Below are positions 11,101-21,529 of a DNA stretch of 64,000 bases, piece by piece; position 1 is the first letter of the stretch, and each line of letters begins with the position of its first letter. The stretch spans positions 42,815,019 through 42,879,018 of the forward strand of contig OU862920.1 of NCBI GenBank assembly GCA_917880885.1, written 5' to 3'. The translations under genes were made by a program, and so were the position numbers. The notes below the pieces were generated by a model that saw only the letters and a program-made list of their open reading frames with translations, was not told the DNA's origin and searched no databases. Source of the DNA: Limnephilus marmoratus (taxonomy: Eukaryota > Arthropoda > Insecta > Trichoptera > Limnephilidae).

Positions 11101-11558
11101 TTTGTTGATATCTACTTTGGTAGAAATATAATTGTACTCCGGTAAGTGATAAGACGGTGACTCAGCGTTTGTAAATGTTTCAGTTAACACTATGAAGTCC
11201 GGCTTTTTAATTAAATTATTTATTTTTAGAATTAGTTCATCTAAATTTTTCTGAATGCTACGGATGTTTATGTGCATAATAATTATATCATTGATGTTTT
11301 TAGAAATAATTTTGTTACATGAATCAGTACAAATACATTCATATTCTTGAATTTTAATATTTAATTCTAATTCGCTATTTAAGAAATCATCCATTTAATT
11401 AATGTATTTTGCAAAAATATATATAATTTTTTATTTTTTTTATTCAATGTCGTAGTTTATTCTTTCTTTGGCTAATTTAAGCATGTAAGAACGGAACTTA
11501 CATGTTTCGCTGTTTGTTCGGTGGTCTATTTCATTCATTTTACTGTTGAAGGAGTTTA
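8115..11558 (-). mobile_element. Non-LTR retrotransposon (CR1/L2-jockey superfamily), minus strand
   Basis: The poly(A) tail appears as about 22 T at 8115-8136, then a roughly 275-nt 3' region, a long ORF2 and about 160 nt upstream. The element ends at family A sequence about 11559. No ORF1 is found upstream, so it is either 5'-truncated just before ORF2 or a family without ORF1. Clade assignment is tentative. Confidence 0.85.
8413..11394 (-). CDS. LINE ORF2 polyprotein: endonuclease and reverse transcriptase
   Basis: 993 residues, uninterrupted. The N-terminal apurinic-type endonuclease shows HINIRSIQKN (about residue 40), VLTETF, VVGDFNVNI (about 165) and TDHHS (about 240). The reverse transcriptase shows PGFDSITAQML, NYRPICLISNIGKIFEK, FIDLRKAFDSISH, GIPQGTVLGP and the catalytic YADD at residues 710-713. 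The tail has QSTLQYAIISWGSAY, a motif region common in this superfamily. The enzyme nicks target DNA and primes cDNA synthesis from the element's RNA. The start is the first ATG of the frame; an internal start cannot be excluded. An intact frame suggests recent insertion, but the missing ORF1 leaves its autonomy open. Confidence 0.9.
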   Translation of the reverse strand: MDDFLNSELELNIKIQEYECICTDSCNKIISKNINDIIIMHINIRSIQKNLDELILKINNLIKKPDFIVLTETFTNAESPSYHLPEYNYISTKVDINKNSGIIIFANNKFSIVNIIEHPIHLVNCIEVHFKLGKSIYHLIAIYRTHGSSIITFINDLKYILLKLKNKLCFVVGDFNVNINEKIENSNKTEYINCMTEQNFISCINKNTREIKEHTPSCLDHIWANVNIKDLHKLKSIVWKTNITDHHSCLLLYNNNIKHKKHNLVPKKSTIDMTILSEKLKMENWNNVLKSDDTEICSKNFEKILSQHIKNSTSEIIIHIKSKLRCLKPWITKGLIISIRNKEKLYKTTLKNPHDEKAYIFYKKYKNKLTSYIKKSKEEFFKNKILSSENNHKQMWKTVNLAIDNTKKTQNIKYIEHDKKIIDANLQPKQCANIFNSFFANVGKNLAKNIHKPSNPEKQKNKKLQKRNILSTFEITTECEILKIIENMKGGSSPGFDSITAQMLKSMKSYLIKPITHLINLSLTKGIFPMNYKNTIISPIYKSGDPQQVTNYRPICLISNIGKIFEKIVKKQLVNFLDSNKILHKNQFGFIKSLSTQDAIANVTSYIYESLDKGKKCAGIFIDLRKAFDSISHEMLLKKLNDIGIKGNAIKWITNYLKNRPQVVKINHVNSDQEISSFGIPQGTVLGPIFFTIYVNDIFFQHLNGQITSYADDTVLIISEKTWENVELKATEDINTLKNFFDTNLLSLNSEKTFVIPFAIHPNDAPKNFNIVIHDNTKIHSQNYCKSNCTILKTTNKIKYLGVIIDKNLKWKEQIYQVVNKIRKLIYIFLRIRNFLSIKNLYLIYYALVQSTLQYAIISWGSAYKCNLLPIEIIQRTIIKIILKKSLDYPTERLFEEFQVPTFKDLYIKNSLIQIIKEKDKYPFLNENRTRLKHVFLCPKLNTSFAQHHYTYQGRTFFNRLPEEIRSINDKTRILLSVKRHFKNILKKKITVN

Positions 11559-11862
11559 TTTTCTTTGAGTTTTCTTTCGCCTGTTTATTTTTGAGTTGCT
11601 TGAAGATTTTTTTATGTTATTTCGTAGGATTCGATCCTTGGTCCACTAAATGCCTGCAGAGGTTTGTCAGGCACTTTATATTATTATATTATATTGGAAC
11701 CGAGTACCCGTGAATTAATTAAATATTTTATGGCTAACTCATTTTCTCGCGGGCTAAATCCTATAGATGTATGCGTTTGTCCCTTTTTGATATCGCTATT
11801 TATGTTCAATCAAGTTTCAAGTCACAACGGTGCTGTAGAAGAATTCACTTCAAAAAGGAAGC
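11559..11862 (-). mobile_element. Family A element, copy 3 (with tRNA-like core)
   Basis: Minus-strand copy: body block (AAACTCAAAGAAA), tRNA-like core with B box (GGATCGAATCCTACGAAAT) at about 11620-11640, then the 5' half with GACAAACGCATACATCTATAGG and the GAAGTGAA end at about 11855. The family's 3' hairpin end is missing at the junction with the LINE at 11558. Confidence 0.7.
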
Positions 11863-13599
11863 ATGTAATATGCACGATAAGGTTGTATGACGTCATCGGT
11901 ACCTCAAAGAGAAGCTATTGACGATTTTGACATAGTTCTATCAGCTGAGCTTTTCCTCTCAACATGCAAAATTAATGCCATCTATTGATGGGTGGGTGCA
12001 GCCATCAATGCACGTTGGGGAGATTCATATGCGGGGTTAATTGTCCATTGCCACAATACAAAATGACTTAATTCTATCACAATTCCGCATGGACGGATAA
12101 CGTAAATGTCACAAAGGTTGCGCCATCAAAGGCTAGTACACTGCCTTCAAAAGGTGTGTAACATAATCATAAATATACCTAAACCATTATGTTGGTATAC
12201 GTTTTATTTTATTTATATTGATATTGAGAAACTCCTGTCATTTTTTAAGAATCTTAATACATTTTTTGTTTCTTTTTTCATATTCAAAATGATCGAAATC
12301 AGGTTGGGACAAGCGTGACGTCATGCGTGCATAGTTTTGTCATTTAGGTCCCTTCCACAAACCAAACAATTAACAAGAATTATAAAATCATTGATATTTT
12401 TTGTTTTAACGGCTCATTATTAATGCCGCCAACCAATCAAGGAACATTTAAATCTCTAAGAGTTCACGTCCTTTTTATATAATTATTTGTTAATTCCAAG
12501 AATACGTATAATTAAATATTAGCTATATTCAGAATCCATTTGAATAAATATATATTTTAGCCTCAATATTTTTTTATTGGATTTCCTTACTGAATATGTT
12601 TGGGTACAGCGCGTAATACCATAGGTACTATAATCTGTAGGAAATGAGGACTCCGATCAGGGATGACTTAATCCTACTGATTTTGGCCAAGAAAATGGAA
12701 GAATTTTTGACGGGGCTACGATAGTTATAGAATAAAATCACTCCCGAAAAGGGGTTCGTAAGTGGGAAATGTGCATTCCAATTAATTTTCTTTTTAATTT
12801 TAAGTACATTTTTTTAGTTATCAATTTTTTACACATATCTGGTATAGTGATTCATTCTAAAACTACTATAATAATATTCTTTGACCTGCACACCAAAATT
12901 TGGACTTCACAACATTGAGAAGTAACCAACATTTACAGACTGATTTTACAATAATTTATTTTTGTAAGTGTTATTCACGTATATTGGTTACACACTGTCA
13001 GATAGGGACAGGAACTTGAAAAAATTGGATGGAGAAGGAAGGGAACATATGTGAGAGGGAGATGCATGTAGTTGCGTCAACGGGCCTGTTATATTTATAT
13101 TTTTTCTGGTTTATAAAAAGACATCATAAAATGATTGATTGAAGTAAATGCTACGATGTGTTCTAATTGCGGTAGTTAATTAAAGCTTTTATAATAGTTC
13201 AAACCGCCTCGAGCATTTTTTTTCTCGATGTGAATGTTCGTCCAATGTGAATGTTCGCTCGAATATTTGGTTGGTATATTTATTTGATTCGCTGACTATA
13301 CTAACAAGGCGAATATTCGTTTTTGTAACGAGCTCACATCGAGCAAATGCTCAAATCAATCACTACTTTAAGTGACCAAGAACACAATTCGATTTGACAT
13401 TACTAATTACGAATTTAGAGGCAACCATAGACTACGGGCCTTACTTACTAATAAACATATATGGCAATATCATAGATGAAAATAAATACTTTATTTATTT
13501 AAGTATCACCTCAGTTTACGAAAAATGGTTGTTTAGAAGCTATGTAAAATTTAAAACATGTTTTCGTAAGGGGGTTAGTCTAAAGCCAACGAATGATTA
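11863..13599. other. Gene-free stretch with one small inverted repeat
   Basis: No coding sequence recognised. At 13211-13233 and 13333-13351 the sequences GAGCATT...CTCGATGTGA and TCACATCGAGCAAATGCTC are inverted repeats enclosing about 100 nt, possibly a tiny degraded MITE. Two TGACGTCA palindromes lie at about 11888 and 12318. Confidence 0.45.
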
Positions 13600-14447
13600 G
13601 GGAACGTACCCATACTACGTGACCTATTCAGGGGGGGGGTCATCAAAATACCACGCTTGGTCACAACGGGGGGGGGGGGGGGGGGCTTAGGTTTTTATCA
13701 CGTACTCAATCTAGAAATCTCGCGTTTTTTTTCGAGCTATGAGGGGAGGTTTTTAAGTTCGCGGAATGGGAAGGTAAGTGATTAATGGGGGTACCGCTGA
13801 ATTAGGTACTAATTGAACAACTCATTTTTAGGATAAATACCGGGTTTTATCGTAATTAGGTCATTAGTCTTTGAGCTATCGTCGACCAAACACTTCAATC
13901 GGGATGAAATTGTGAAATGTGGAGAAAATTGAGTTCCGCGCTGATATAAAGTTCCTTTAAGTTAATTTAAAGATCGGAAAAATGTATTAGGGTAGTAGGT
14001 GAATATGTTGAATAGGAAAATACTTTTGGTTTTTATTTCCACTCCTTACCCAATCCGCAAACTTAAAAACCTACCCTCGTACATTCAAATAAGTGAAAAA
14101 GTTCAGGGAACGTGTTTGTTGAAGATGATTGAGATGAAAAATGTCCATAAATTACGTTCCGGTTTCAATATATTTTGACATAAGTTTTATCTTGATAATA
14201 TTTTTTCCACTTGTAATGCATGCACTCTTGCTGTCACGCAGCAAGCGCCGTATTAATAAAGACAAATATAAGCCAAATAATGCATTCTTTATTTTTTGTT
14301 AGCAAAAAATGATTCGTAACCATATTTATAAAATACTTCGTGAAAACTGTAGGGGGGGGGTCTTGGAATATACTACACGTGGTCACCGGGGGGGGGGGGG
14401 GGGTAAAAAATTGCAAAAAGTGTGTCACGTAGTATAGGTACGTTCCC
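13600..14447. mobile_element. PIF/Harbinger-type MITE family G, long copy (848 bp)
   Basis: Terminal inverted repeats GGGAACGTACCCATACTACG and its complement (one mismatch) are flanked by TTA at 13597-13599 and 14448-14450. A 3-bp TWA duplication with GGG-starting ends is the PIF/Harbinger signature. Inside are G tracts of 9 (13631), 18 (13668), 9 (14352) and 16 (14388). No transposase frame is visible. Confidence 0.85.
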
Positions 14448-14450
14448 TTA

Positions 14451-14920
14451 ACAGCTGATTATCCACCCCAGAACACAAAGAACAAAGACAGATAATAATT
14501 GATTTTATAATTTATCGATATTTTCTTCTATATACATTTTTGAATCATATTGTGAATATTCACCAAACATAGTAATAAGTTTACTAAAATATGTTATTGA
14601 GCGTTATTTGATTTTGATGTGTCGCTCAAGTCACAAGCATTGACAGTATTAACCAAACAATTCTCATCGCTGCTGTCGGCATCCAATAAATTATAAATTG
14701 TTTTTATTACTTTAAATGAGCAGTGGAACTTATCGATCGGCCGTTAGCATTGAATATTCGTCTCCCAGAGTTATAATTCATGCCATTGTTGACGACTTTT
14801 CGATAGGTTCGTTAAATTACCAGTTAGTATGTCTGACATAATATAATACGTATTACTATGGAGTGAGGACCATGAGATTTCGCGTCATCTATAACTAAAT
14901 AAATAAATATTACTATTTTT
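14451..14920. other. Gene-free stretch
   Basis: Nothing recognisable apart from AT-rich sequence. Confidence 0.45.
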
Positions 14921-14921
14921 T

Positions 14922-15868
14922 GTAAGTAAAAATTCTATAGCCTCACTGTGATTTGGATTTCGGATGAAACGGAAATGACGATAAGTGCATCTGCGACGCA
15001 TCAACTGCGCTCACCGCTTTGATAATGATGTCACTTTTAAGAGCGTGGTTAAACGCCAGCGGACGAAAATCCACATTTCGTCGAAAGTTGTTCTTACGAT
15101 CGTGCAGGGCGGTTACAATGAGAAAGATTAATTATTCTCCGTACCAACTTTTTAAAATTATAACTCAATATCGAATTTATTTCAATTCAAATTAGCTTTA
15201 ATTTATACCTTCATCCAAAAATGCTGAAAGGCGTGATGATAAAACTATTAAAATAATGTACTTTTTGTAGTTATTTTTTGATTACAAGTATTTATCATTT
15301 TTCAATAATGTCTAAGTTTAATAAGAATGTTAAAAAAATCTGAAATATATTAGTTTGTAAGTGCGCAAATAAATACACAAACGGACCAATTTTCGCCAAG
15401 AAACACATGTACGTACATATTTTTTAATGATTTTATTGAAACTAAAATTAAAATTCAAAAACATACGTTTGCTAGATAATGTATTGATTTATTTTTCTGC
15501 ATGATTATATTATTTGAAATGGGTGTGGTATAATACAAAAACTTTTTTGAAAATTGAGCAAATCTGCCAACGACCTATGGAATAACCTTATTATACTAAA
15601 AATTAAAAAATTTTCTCAAAATTTATTACATACTTAAATTTGCTAGATAAAAGAACAATCTTTCGAAATCCATTTATAATTTTTGTGGAAAAGAGTCATT
15701 ACGTCTAAAAACTTTTTTGAAAATGACGTATTTCCGTTTTTCTCTGGTAATGCCCTCTTAAAGAAATTACACTAGTTCGGCGCTCATTGGTCGCTTTGGT
15801 TATGACCTCACTTTTCAAGTACTCGTTGAGATTGTTTTGGTAAAGTTTCGCTTCTACCGTGTGTACTG
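14922..15868 (+). mobile_element. Family A element, copy 4, interrupted by a TTAA MITE
   Basis: The left part (GTGATTTGGATTTCGGATGAAACGG) runs to TTAA at 15037 and resumes after 15761 with GCGCTCATTGGTCGCTTTG, ending TTTCGCTTCTACCGTGTGT. An uninterrupted relative at 17338-17563 shows the same order with TTTTAAAGGCTCC at the break. Confidence 0.8.
15041..15757 (+). mobile_element. TTAA-target MITE, copy 2 (717 bp)
   Basis: Nested in family A copy 4. TTAA flanks lie at 15037-15040 and 15758-15761. The related uninterrupted family A copy at 17338 has a single TTAA at the equivalent place, which confirms the duplication. Same body as the copies at 1011 and 28340. Confidence 0.9.
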
Positions 15869-16089
15869 AGTACCTGTACTGAGTACTCGAATTTTTTTCC
15901 ATATTATTAGGCAACTAAGTACCTTTTTTATTGAAAACATTCTAAAAATTGGTTTGTAACCTGGATAGCGTCACGGATAAATATATTCAATTTTATTTCA
16001 TATGGAACTATTGACTTTTTATAAAAATCTAAAAATCTAAACTTTGAATGATTAGAATATATTTTTCCAATAAAAAGAGTAGTTGCTTA

Positions 16090-16318
16090 ATAATATGAAG
16101 AAAAAAAATAGTTGAAGATAATATTGTTAATTCTAAAATTTTAAATATGAGATTGACTAATATGACTGTTTGACAGAAAATGGCAATGGCGGAATTGATA
16201 AACGCGCACGTCCCGGTTAGACGAGAGGTTCTGGGTTCGAATCCCAGTTGCGACCATTATTTTTTTGATTTTCTATGTCTTGATCTCTTTTATATTTTCG
16301 TTTAGATTATTATTTAGG
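16090..16318 (+). mobile_element. Family L repeat with tRNA-like core, copy 1
   Basis: Shares both flanks and the core with 58255-58455. The core at 16182-16254 contains AATGGCGGAATTGATAAACG and CTGGGTTCGAATCCCAG. Conservation on both sides of the tRNA-like part shows it is a repeat, not a single-copy tRNA gene. Confidence 0.6.
16182..16254 (+). tRNA. tRNA-like sequence (leucine/serine type arm), likely SINE-type pseudo-tRNA
   Basis: The D-arm-like TGGCGGAATTGATAAACGCG, a long variable region and a T-arm (CTGGGTTCGAATCCCAG, perfect 5-bp stem) are visible. The 5' end does not pair with the 3' TTGCGACC, so an acceptor stem is not supported. I consider it a tRNA-derived repeat core; a live tRNA is unlikely. 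Confidence 0.4.
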
Positions 16319-16319
16319 A

Positions 16320-17335
16320 AATCGGTTGGCAAAAGAGCAAAACTGAACCGAACATGGAATTAGCAGAGCTTTGTCTGAAATATGTACGAGTAGGTCAACG
16401 CAACTATTTTTAGCTAGCAATTTCATTTCCATCAGTGTCTATGAAATTTGTATATTAAGAAAATTTGAATTGCTGTAAAGGGCATAACGTTAATTGTTCA
16501 GGAAAGCGAAAATATTTTATTCTAATTTTTAAAAAAAATCATGTGTCCTGTTTTATTATATCTATGTATATGATTTTTATACCTATAATTATGAATATTT
16601 TTGTAAATTTCTCTTATAACAGTTCATAACATGCATTTTTTTTAATCTTTTTAACTTACAGGTTGTAAAAAAACGCAATTTTTTTCCAGAAATATTTCGA
16701 CGACGCAGATCGAAAGAGAAAAAAATAACTCTTTTTTAGATTTATTTTTCTTTACATCATTTCAAAATGCTGCTATCGATGTTTGTACATATATAAAATA
16801 TTCTCTTAACTCTCACACGTCTCTCTGTAAAATAAGTTAAGTACAACACTTTTTTCTATTCCACTAAAACATTTCAAAAATAGATATTTTCAGCTCGAGT
16901 TGTAACAACATATCAAAGAATTGGTAAATTTAATTAAATTTAACTCTGTACTGCATTTTATTTTTTTTCAAGTTGCCAGGAACAAAAAAACATAATTTTA
17001 TGAAATACATCGCTATCATTCCATTAATCAAATTTCATAATTTATTTTCAATTTTTTAAATGTATAGGTGTAACTTTTGGGTTTCATAAATCCGGAACAA
17101 TAACTAAAAAAAAACTACCTTGTTGGGTTCACTATCCAACTATTCATTTACTTACTTTTCATAATAATTGGTACCTAGCTAAATATAGACACCAGGCATT
17201 AAAAAAATCGATGCTTTTGAAAGCGGTCAAACATAACCCTTTCGTACTGTAGTGGGGTTAGAACTAAACAAAGAAAAAATTAAGATAATACACTTTATAG
17301 CCACGTTCTGAAAATATTTGTGAAATCAGAAGTTT
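16320..17335. other. Gene-free AT-rich stretch
   Basis: Nothing recognised. Confidence 0.45.
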
Positions 17336-17337
17336 TT

Positions 17338-17563
17338 GAAGTGAAACTTCTATAGCACGGCTGTGATTTGGATTTCGGATGATACGGAAATGACGAATAC
17401 TGCACCTCCGACGGATCAGCTGCGCTCATCGGCCGCTTTGATAATGATATCACTTTTAAAGGCTCCTATTCTGAGGTCTGTGCTCATTGGTCGCTTTGAC
17501 TATGACCTCACTTTTCAATTATTGGTTGAAATTGTTTTGGTAAAGTTTCGCTTCTACCGCGTG
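17338..17563 (+). mobile_element. Family A element, copy 5 (short form, no tRNA core)
   Basis: About 226 bp, GAAGTGAAACTTC at the left and TTTCGCTTCTACCGCGTG at the right. It lacks the tRNA-like core and serves as the uninterrupted comparison for the TTAA insertion at 15041. Confidence 0.8.
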
Positions 17564-17847
17564 TTTTTTTTAAATTTCGTCGCTTTTATTCATCTTCTCT
17601 CTTTGAAAATGTTTGTCTCTGTCAGATGGAAGACGAAGAATATTGTTGGATTCTATTCCAAAATTGTTTACTTCCAAGAAGGTAGAAATTGAGTTATATA
17701 TGCCACCACACTAAATCGAGGGGTCTGAAGCGATTGGCCTATTCCGTTTTTACAAAAAGGCACTCAATCTCAACGCATTTGGCTTTTAAAAATAAGGGTT
17801 TTCTTCAAAATGAACTACTTTCTGTACAACAATGTGATAATAATTTT

Positions 17848-17985
17848 GAAGTGAAACTTCTATAGCCCCGCTATGATTTGGATTTCGGATGAAACGGAAA
17901 TGACGATTAGACGACCTGCGACGCACAACTGCGCTCTTTGATCGCTTTTATGATGTCACTTTAAAAGCCTCCTAATGGATATTCC
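17848..17985 (+). mobile_element. Family A fragment, copy 6
   Basis: The left half matches copy 5 from GAAGTGAAACTTC to the CACTTTAAAAGCCTCC region. The right half is missing. Confidence 0.7.
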
Positions 17986-18174
17986 ACCAACAATTTTTTT
18001 TTTAAAACTACTTAATTCCTTCTATTTGAAATGTCAACCTGTGCCTCCGAAGTACCAGTTTTGGGTTTTAAGAATCTTGTTCAGGTATTTTTAGTGAAAA
18101 ACAAAACACATCGTATATTTTTAAATGTGCTTTTATTTCTAATTTATTTGCCTTCAGTTTAAAAAAAATAATGT

Positions 18175-18356
18175 GTGCATTTCACACGCGGTAGAAGTGA
18201 AACCTTCAGAAAACTAAACTTCGAGAGAATAAAAAGAATCCAGAGTATCAGGAGTAGGATAATTTTGATGTATGTGTTTGGCTCTTTTTAGTGTCGCTCG
18301 TTTCCGTTTAATCGAGTTTCAAATCACAACTGTGCTAAAGAAGTTTTCCCTTCAAA
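18175..18356 (-). mobile_element. Family A element, copy 7
   Basis: Minus-strand copy bounded by TTTCACACGCGGTAGAAGTG at the left and CAACTGTGCTAAAGAAG at the right. No tRNA-like core. Confidence 0.7.
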
Positions 18357-18359
18357 ACT

Positions 18360-19205
18360 TCGCATTTCTTAACAATACATTTCTTTCAAAACTGACTATT
18401 TCCATCCACGAATTAGCCAGTATTAAAAAGAAATTCAAAAGAAAAAAATAGTTTTTATCAAAACCCTTTGTATAATGAATGGTCGGATCTAATTCTTACC
18501 AAAATTGTGTAATTCCTTAGCAATTACATGCTTATTTAGAGACATTTTAATTTAAAGTCATCTTAATGGAAATCGGAGTTTTCTGAAAATTTGTGATTTT
18601 TGAAATAAACTATTTTAGAATAAAACCCCACAATTTTTAAAACCACTTTTAAAATTTCGCCTGAAAAAAACATGAAAGTTTTCTAATAATATTATATTAT
18701 GATCACGTAATCATTTTTCTTTAAATGTACCTATAACATATTTTTTTATGTCTATCTTTAACACACGTTTTAAATACAACATTTAAATTTATAATTTAAA
18801 AAGCGGAGTCGTAAGTCGTAACACAATGTCGTAATATTATTATTAAAATGTTCGTTGCTCAATAGGCATCCTCTGAAACTTCTTAATTCGGTCGCTAGAT
18901 GGCCAACATCTCACGCAAAATAGGTTAAGATATTTGCTTCTTGCCGGAACTTCGCTAACGTAGATCCTTTTTGCACTGATATTTTTGTAAATAAAACCTT
19001 ATCATTTCGTTAGAAAATTGATAACACCCGAACGTGTTTAAAGAAAATTTTGTTTTGAGTTAGAAATTTTTAGAAGGGTGTAAAACATAACTACTTACTA
19101 CTAGAAAGTGTATAAGATAAGATAATACAGTCGAATCCGCTTAAAGGGATCACATCGGTAAACAAACATACTGTCCCAAATAAGCGGATGTTCCAAGCAA
19201 AGGCC
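18360..19205. other. Gene-free AT-rich stretch
   Basis: No reading frame or repeat matched elsewhere in the window. Confidence 0.45.
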
Positions 19206-19212
19206 ATTTGAC

Positions 19213-19285
19213 GACCTCCGTAGTCCAGTGGGTAAGACTCTTGACTTACAATCCGGAGGTCGCGGGTTCGAACCCGGCATGCGCA
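19213..19285 (+). tRNA. tRNA-derived SINE head
   Basis: A box TAGTCCAGTGGG and B box GGGTTCGAACCC are well preserved. The first bases (GACCTCCG) do not clearly pair with the 3' end, and the sequence continues straight into SINE body, so it is a pol III promoter rather than a tRNA gene. Confidence 0.6.
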
Positions 19286-19580
19286 AATAAATTTTATTTG
19301 ATTAATTTGTGTTATTTCACAATTAATTCATTTAAAATAATATCTAGTAGATATATTTGCGGCATGTTCCAGAGTGGAAGAATTGAAACGTTGCTTGAAA
19401 ATGGCTTTAGCCGTGTTTAGTGACCAGATCTGAATAGCCAGGTACTTCCCAACCTTCCTCTTTCCCTCCCCACTACCTTCAGTCTCACAACATACCCCAA
19501 TTGGGGATGCCATAGTCTCACTGGCTCCAGACGGGAGCAGTTGAGATTCTTGTGAGGTATTTACTGTAAAAAAAAAAAAA
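19213..19580 (+). mobile_element. SINE family E, copy 1 (tRNA head to poly(A))
   Basis: The order is tRNA-like head, AT-rich linker, body with GTATATTTGCGGCACGTTCC-like and CCAATTGGGGATGCCATAGT blocks, then a 13-nt A tail at 19568-19580. The body block GATACTCTCAGTATCGCCCT seen in other copies is missing here, so this copy has an internal deletion. SINEs of this kind depend on a LINE for movement. Confidence 0.85.
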
Positions 19581-19589
19581 GGCAGTTTG

Positions 19590-20460
19590 TTAAAATACTC
19601 GTATATTAACCCTTTTTATTTGTTTTTTTTTTCTTCTTATTTGAAAAACCTACTTATATCGAGTGTGACTCCGTCGCGTCGCTTGTTTGTGACTCTGGTT
19701 CGATGAATTTTTCTCTATTCTCTAGAAATTTTGTTTGAATTTTAGGCTCATTTTCAAAATTCGAATTGTTTGTTTGAAAGTTTTCAGAAAAGCTGTAAAC
19801 TAACTTTAAAATTTACAATTTAGACGTTTAAAGTATAATCATATTACAATCTAATAATACTTTTTTTCTGATTTTCAATCATTTATCAAATTGTTAACCT
19901 TTATACAAGCTAAGTCTAAGCGAGCAAACTTGATAATTAAAACTTTGGTCCGTCATGAGTTAAATCCTTTCATTTATTGAGATTTAAAAACAAGATTTTG
20001 TGATTCTAATTTGGGATAATATTGGTTTTAAGAGTAATAATGGTGACTAACTAAAGCTCGGTGGAAGTCAGCGGATTGATTTTGAGTATGAAGATATGAT
20101 ATTTGAATATGTACCGACTTACCCCCTTCAGAAAGAGCTAGATGAAGCTTTTAAAAAAATTGCTGCAAAACAACCATGATTTTGTTTTCTTCTGAATGAA
20201 AACAATGCAAGTAATCAGAATTTGTTAGGTTTCCGTAAAATATTCTTTAAAAACATTCAATTCAAGCTCTCTCAATACGCACAGTAATGAAACTCCCAAA
20301 AAGCGCAACAAGACAGAAACATCGTCACTCGCCAGCGAGTAAAATAGTCGATATAATTATAATATAAGCGAACTTCGGCGTGTGCTGGGATGACAGATTG
20401 CAATTCGTACTTAATTAAATCGCTTCGACTACACTCAAAGATAGTTTGCAGCTTGCATTT
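19590..20460. other. Gene-free stretch
   Basis: A 45-codon open stretch about 20057-20179 (…FEYEDMIFEYVPTYPLQK…) ends in a stop. It resembles nothing I recognise and may be chance or an exon relic. Confidence 0.4.
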
Positions 20461-20463
20461 ATT

Positions 20464-20726
20464 GAAGTGAAAACTTCTTTGACGTCGCCGTGATTTGAAA
20501 CTCAATGAAACAAAAAAGCGACACTAAAAAGAGATACATTTATAGGATTTAGCCTACGAGAGAATGAGATATAATGAAAACTTACCTACGTACAGTACCT
20601 ACGAAGCGTCACGCTCTGTCGAACTGCGCGCATTGGCCGCATTGATTATGAGCTCACTTTTCAAGATTCCTATAGTTTGAGATTGTGTGGGTGAAGGTTT
20701 CACTTCTAACGCGTGTCAACTGCACT
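20464..20726 (+). mobile_element. Family A element, copy 8
   Basis: Begins GAAGTGAAAACTTCTTTGACG, ends GGTTTCACTTCTAACGCGTG with a short GTG/CAC hairpin. About 260 bp, no tRNA-like core. Confidence 0.75.
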
Positions 20727-20736
20727 TGATATTTTT

Positions 20737-21025
20737 GAAGTAAAACTTCTTTACGCACGCTTGACTTGGGGAGTAAGCTGACGTTTGCGTGACGAGAATG
20801 TTACGAAAAGCGAGGCGAACGATAGTTGAGAGGGAGTACGCTTCGTATATTACTGTAGGACTGTAGGGGCAAGAGAGAGAGGTGCGAGCACACAGTGCAG
20901 GCCTATTGTCTGCATCACACTGTAGGAACAAGAGAGAGCAGTGCGCGCGCACATTTTCTTTCTCTCTTCCTATCATATAGATGGAGCAGAAGTATTACTT
21001 CAGATATGTGGTCTGAAGCATACTC
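20737..21025 (+). mobile_element. Family B element, copy 1
   Basis: Starts GAAGTAAAACTTCTTTACGC and ends TATTACTTCAGATATGTGGT then a GCATACTCG hairpin half. It is related in layout to family A but with its own body (TTGACTTGGGGAGTAAG). The middle contains two AGAGAGAG-rich blocks with a repeated CACTGTAGGA/CTGTAGGG phrase. Confidence 0.75.
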
Positions 21026-21029
21026 GTTT

Positions 21030-21525
21030 TTTTTTAATACATCAGTTTCATATCGTGTTTGAATGCAAATATCGGATGTTAAAATTAACCCACCTTTCGA
21101 CATCGATCCTGCTGAAGCTTGGCAGATAGAAAAGTTAACCAAAGATTGTGCATTCATCAATTAGGTGCACGCATACACATGTATTTTTCTGAAGTTTTTT
21201 TTTATGAAATGAAAGCGCAAATATGGCGATGCGTAGGACCGTGGCGGAAAGTAGAAACTGATTCAATGCTTATAAAAAATAGACGTGTGTTAGTACAAAA
21301 AACGTTGTACGGGTTGAATTTTTTATCAAGTTCAGTCGATTGTATTTACTAAGATCTTTTACCTGCATCACGTGAAACTTTCGAGTAATGAAAGAGCTTT
21401 TTGATTATTCATTAAAAAAACGATCGACGGTACAACTTTTCCTTTTAATAATCGGCACAGGAAAAATATTTGGAACTAGTTTCATTATTCCATGCCACAA
21501 TTTACCATTAAAATCAATATTAAAA
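21030..21525. other. Gene-free stretch
   Basis: Short frames only. A plus-strand frame around 21085-21150 reads like NPPFDIDPAEAWQIEKL before a stop. No family recognised. Confidence 0.35.
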
Positions 21526-21529
21526 AATG

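Noticed and set aside
19213..19285. Possible functional tRNA gene
   Set aside because: Good A and B boxes, but no supported acceptor stem, direct continuation into a SINE body and several related copies show it is a SINE head.
20057..20179. Possible host exon (FEYEDMIFEYVPTYPLQK)
   Set aside because: Only about 40 codons, no clear splice signals and no family recognised.
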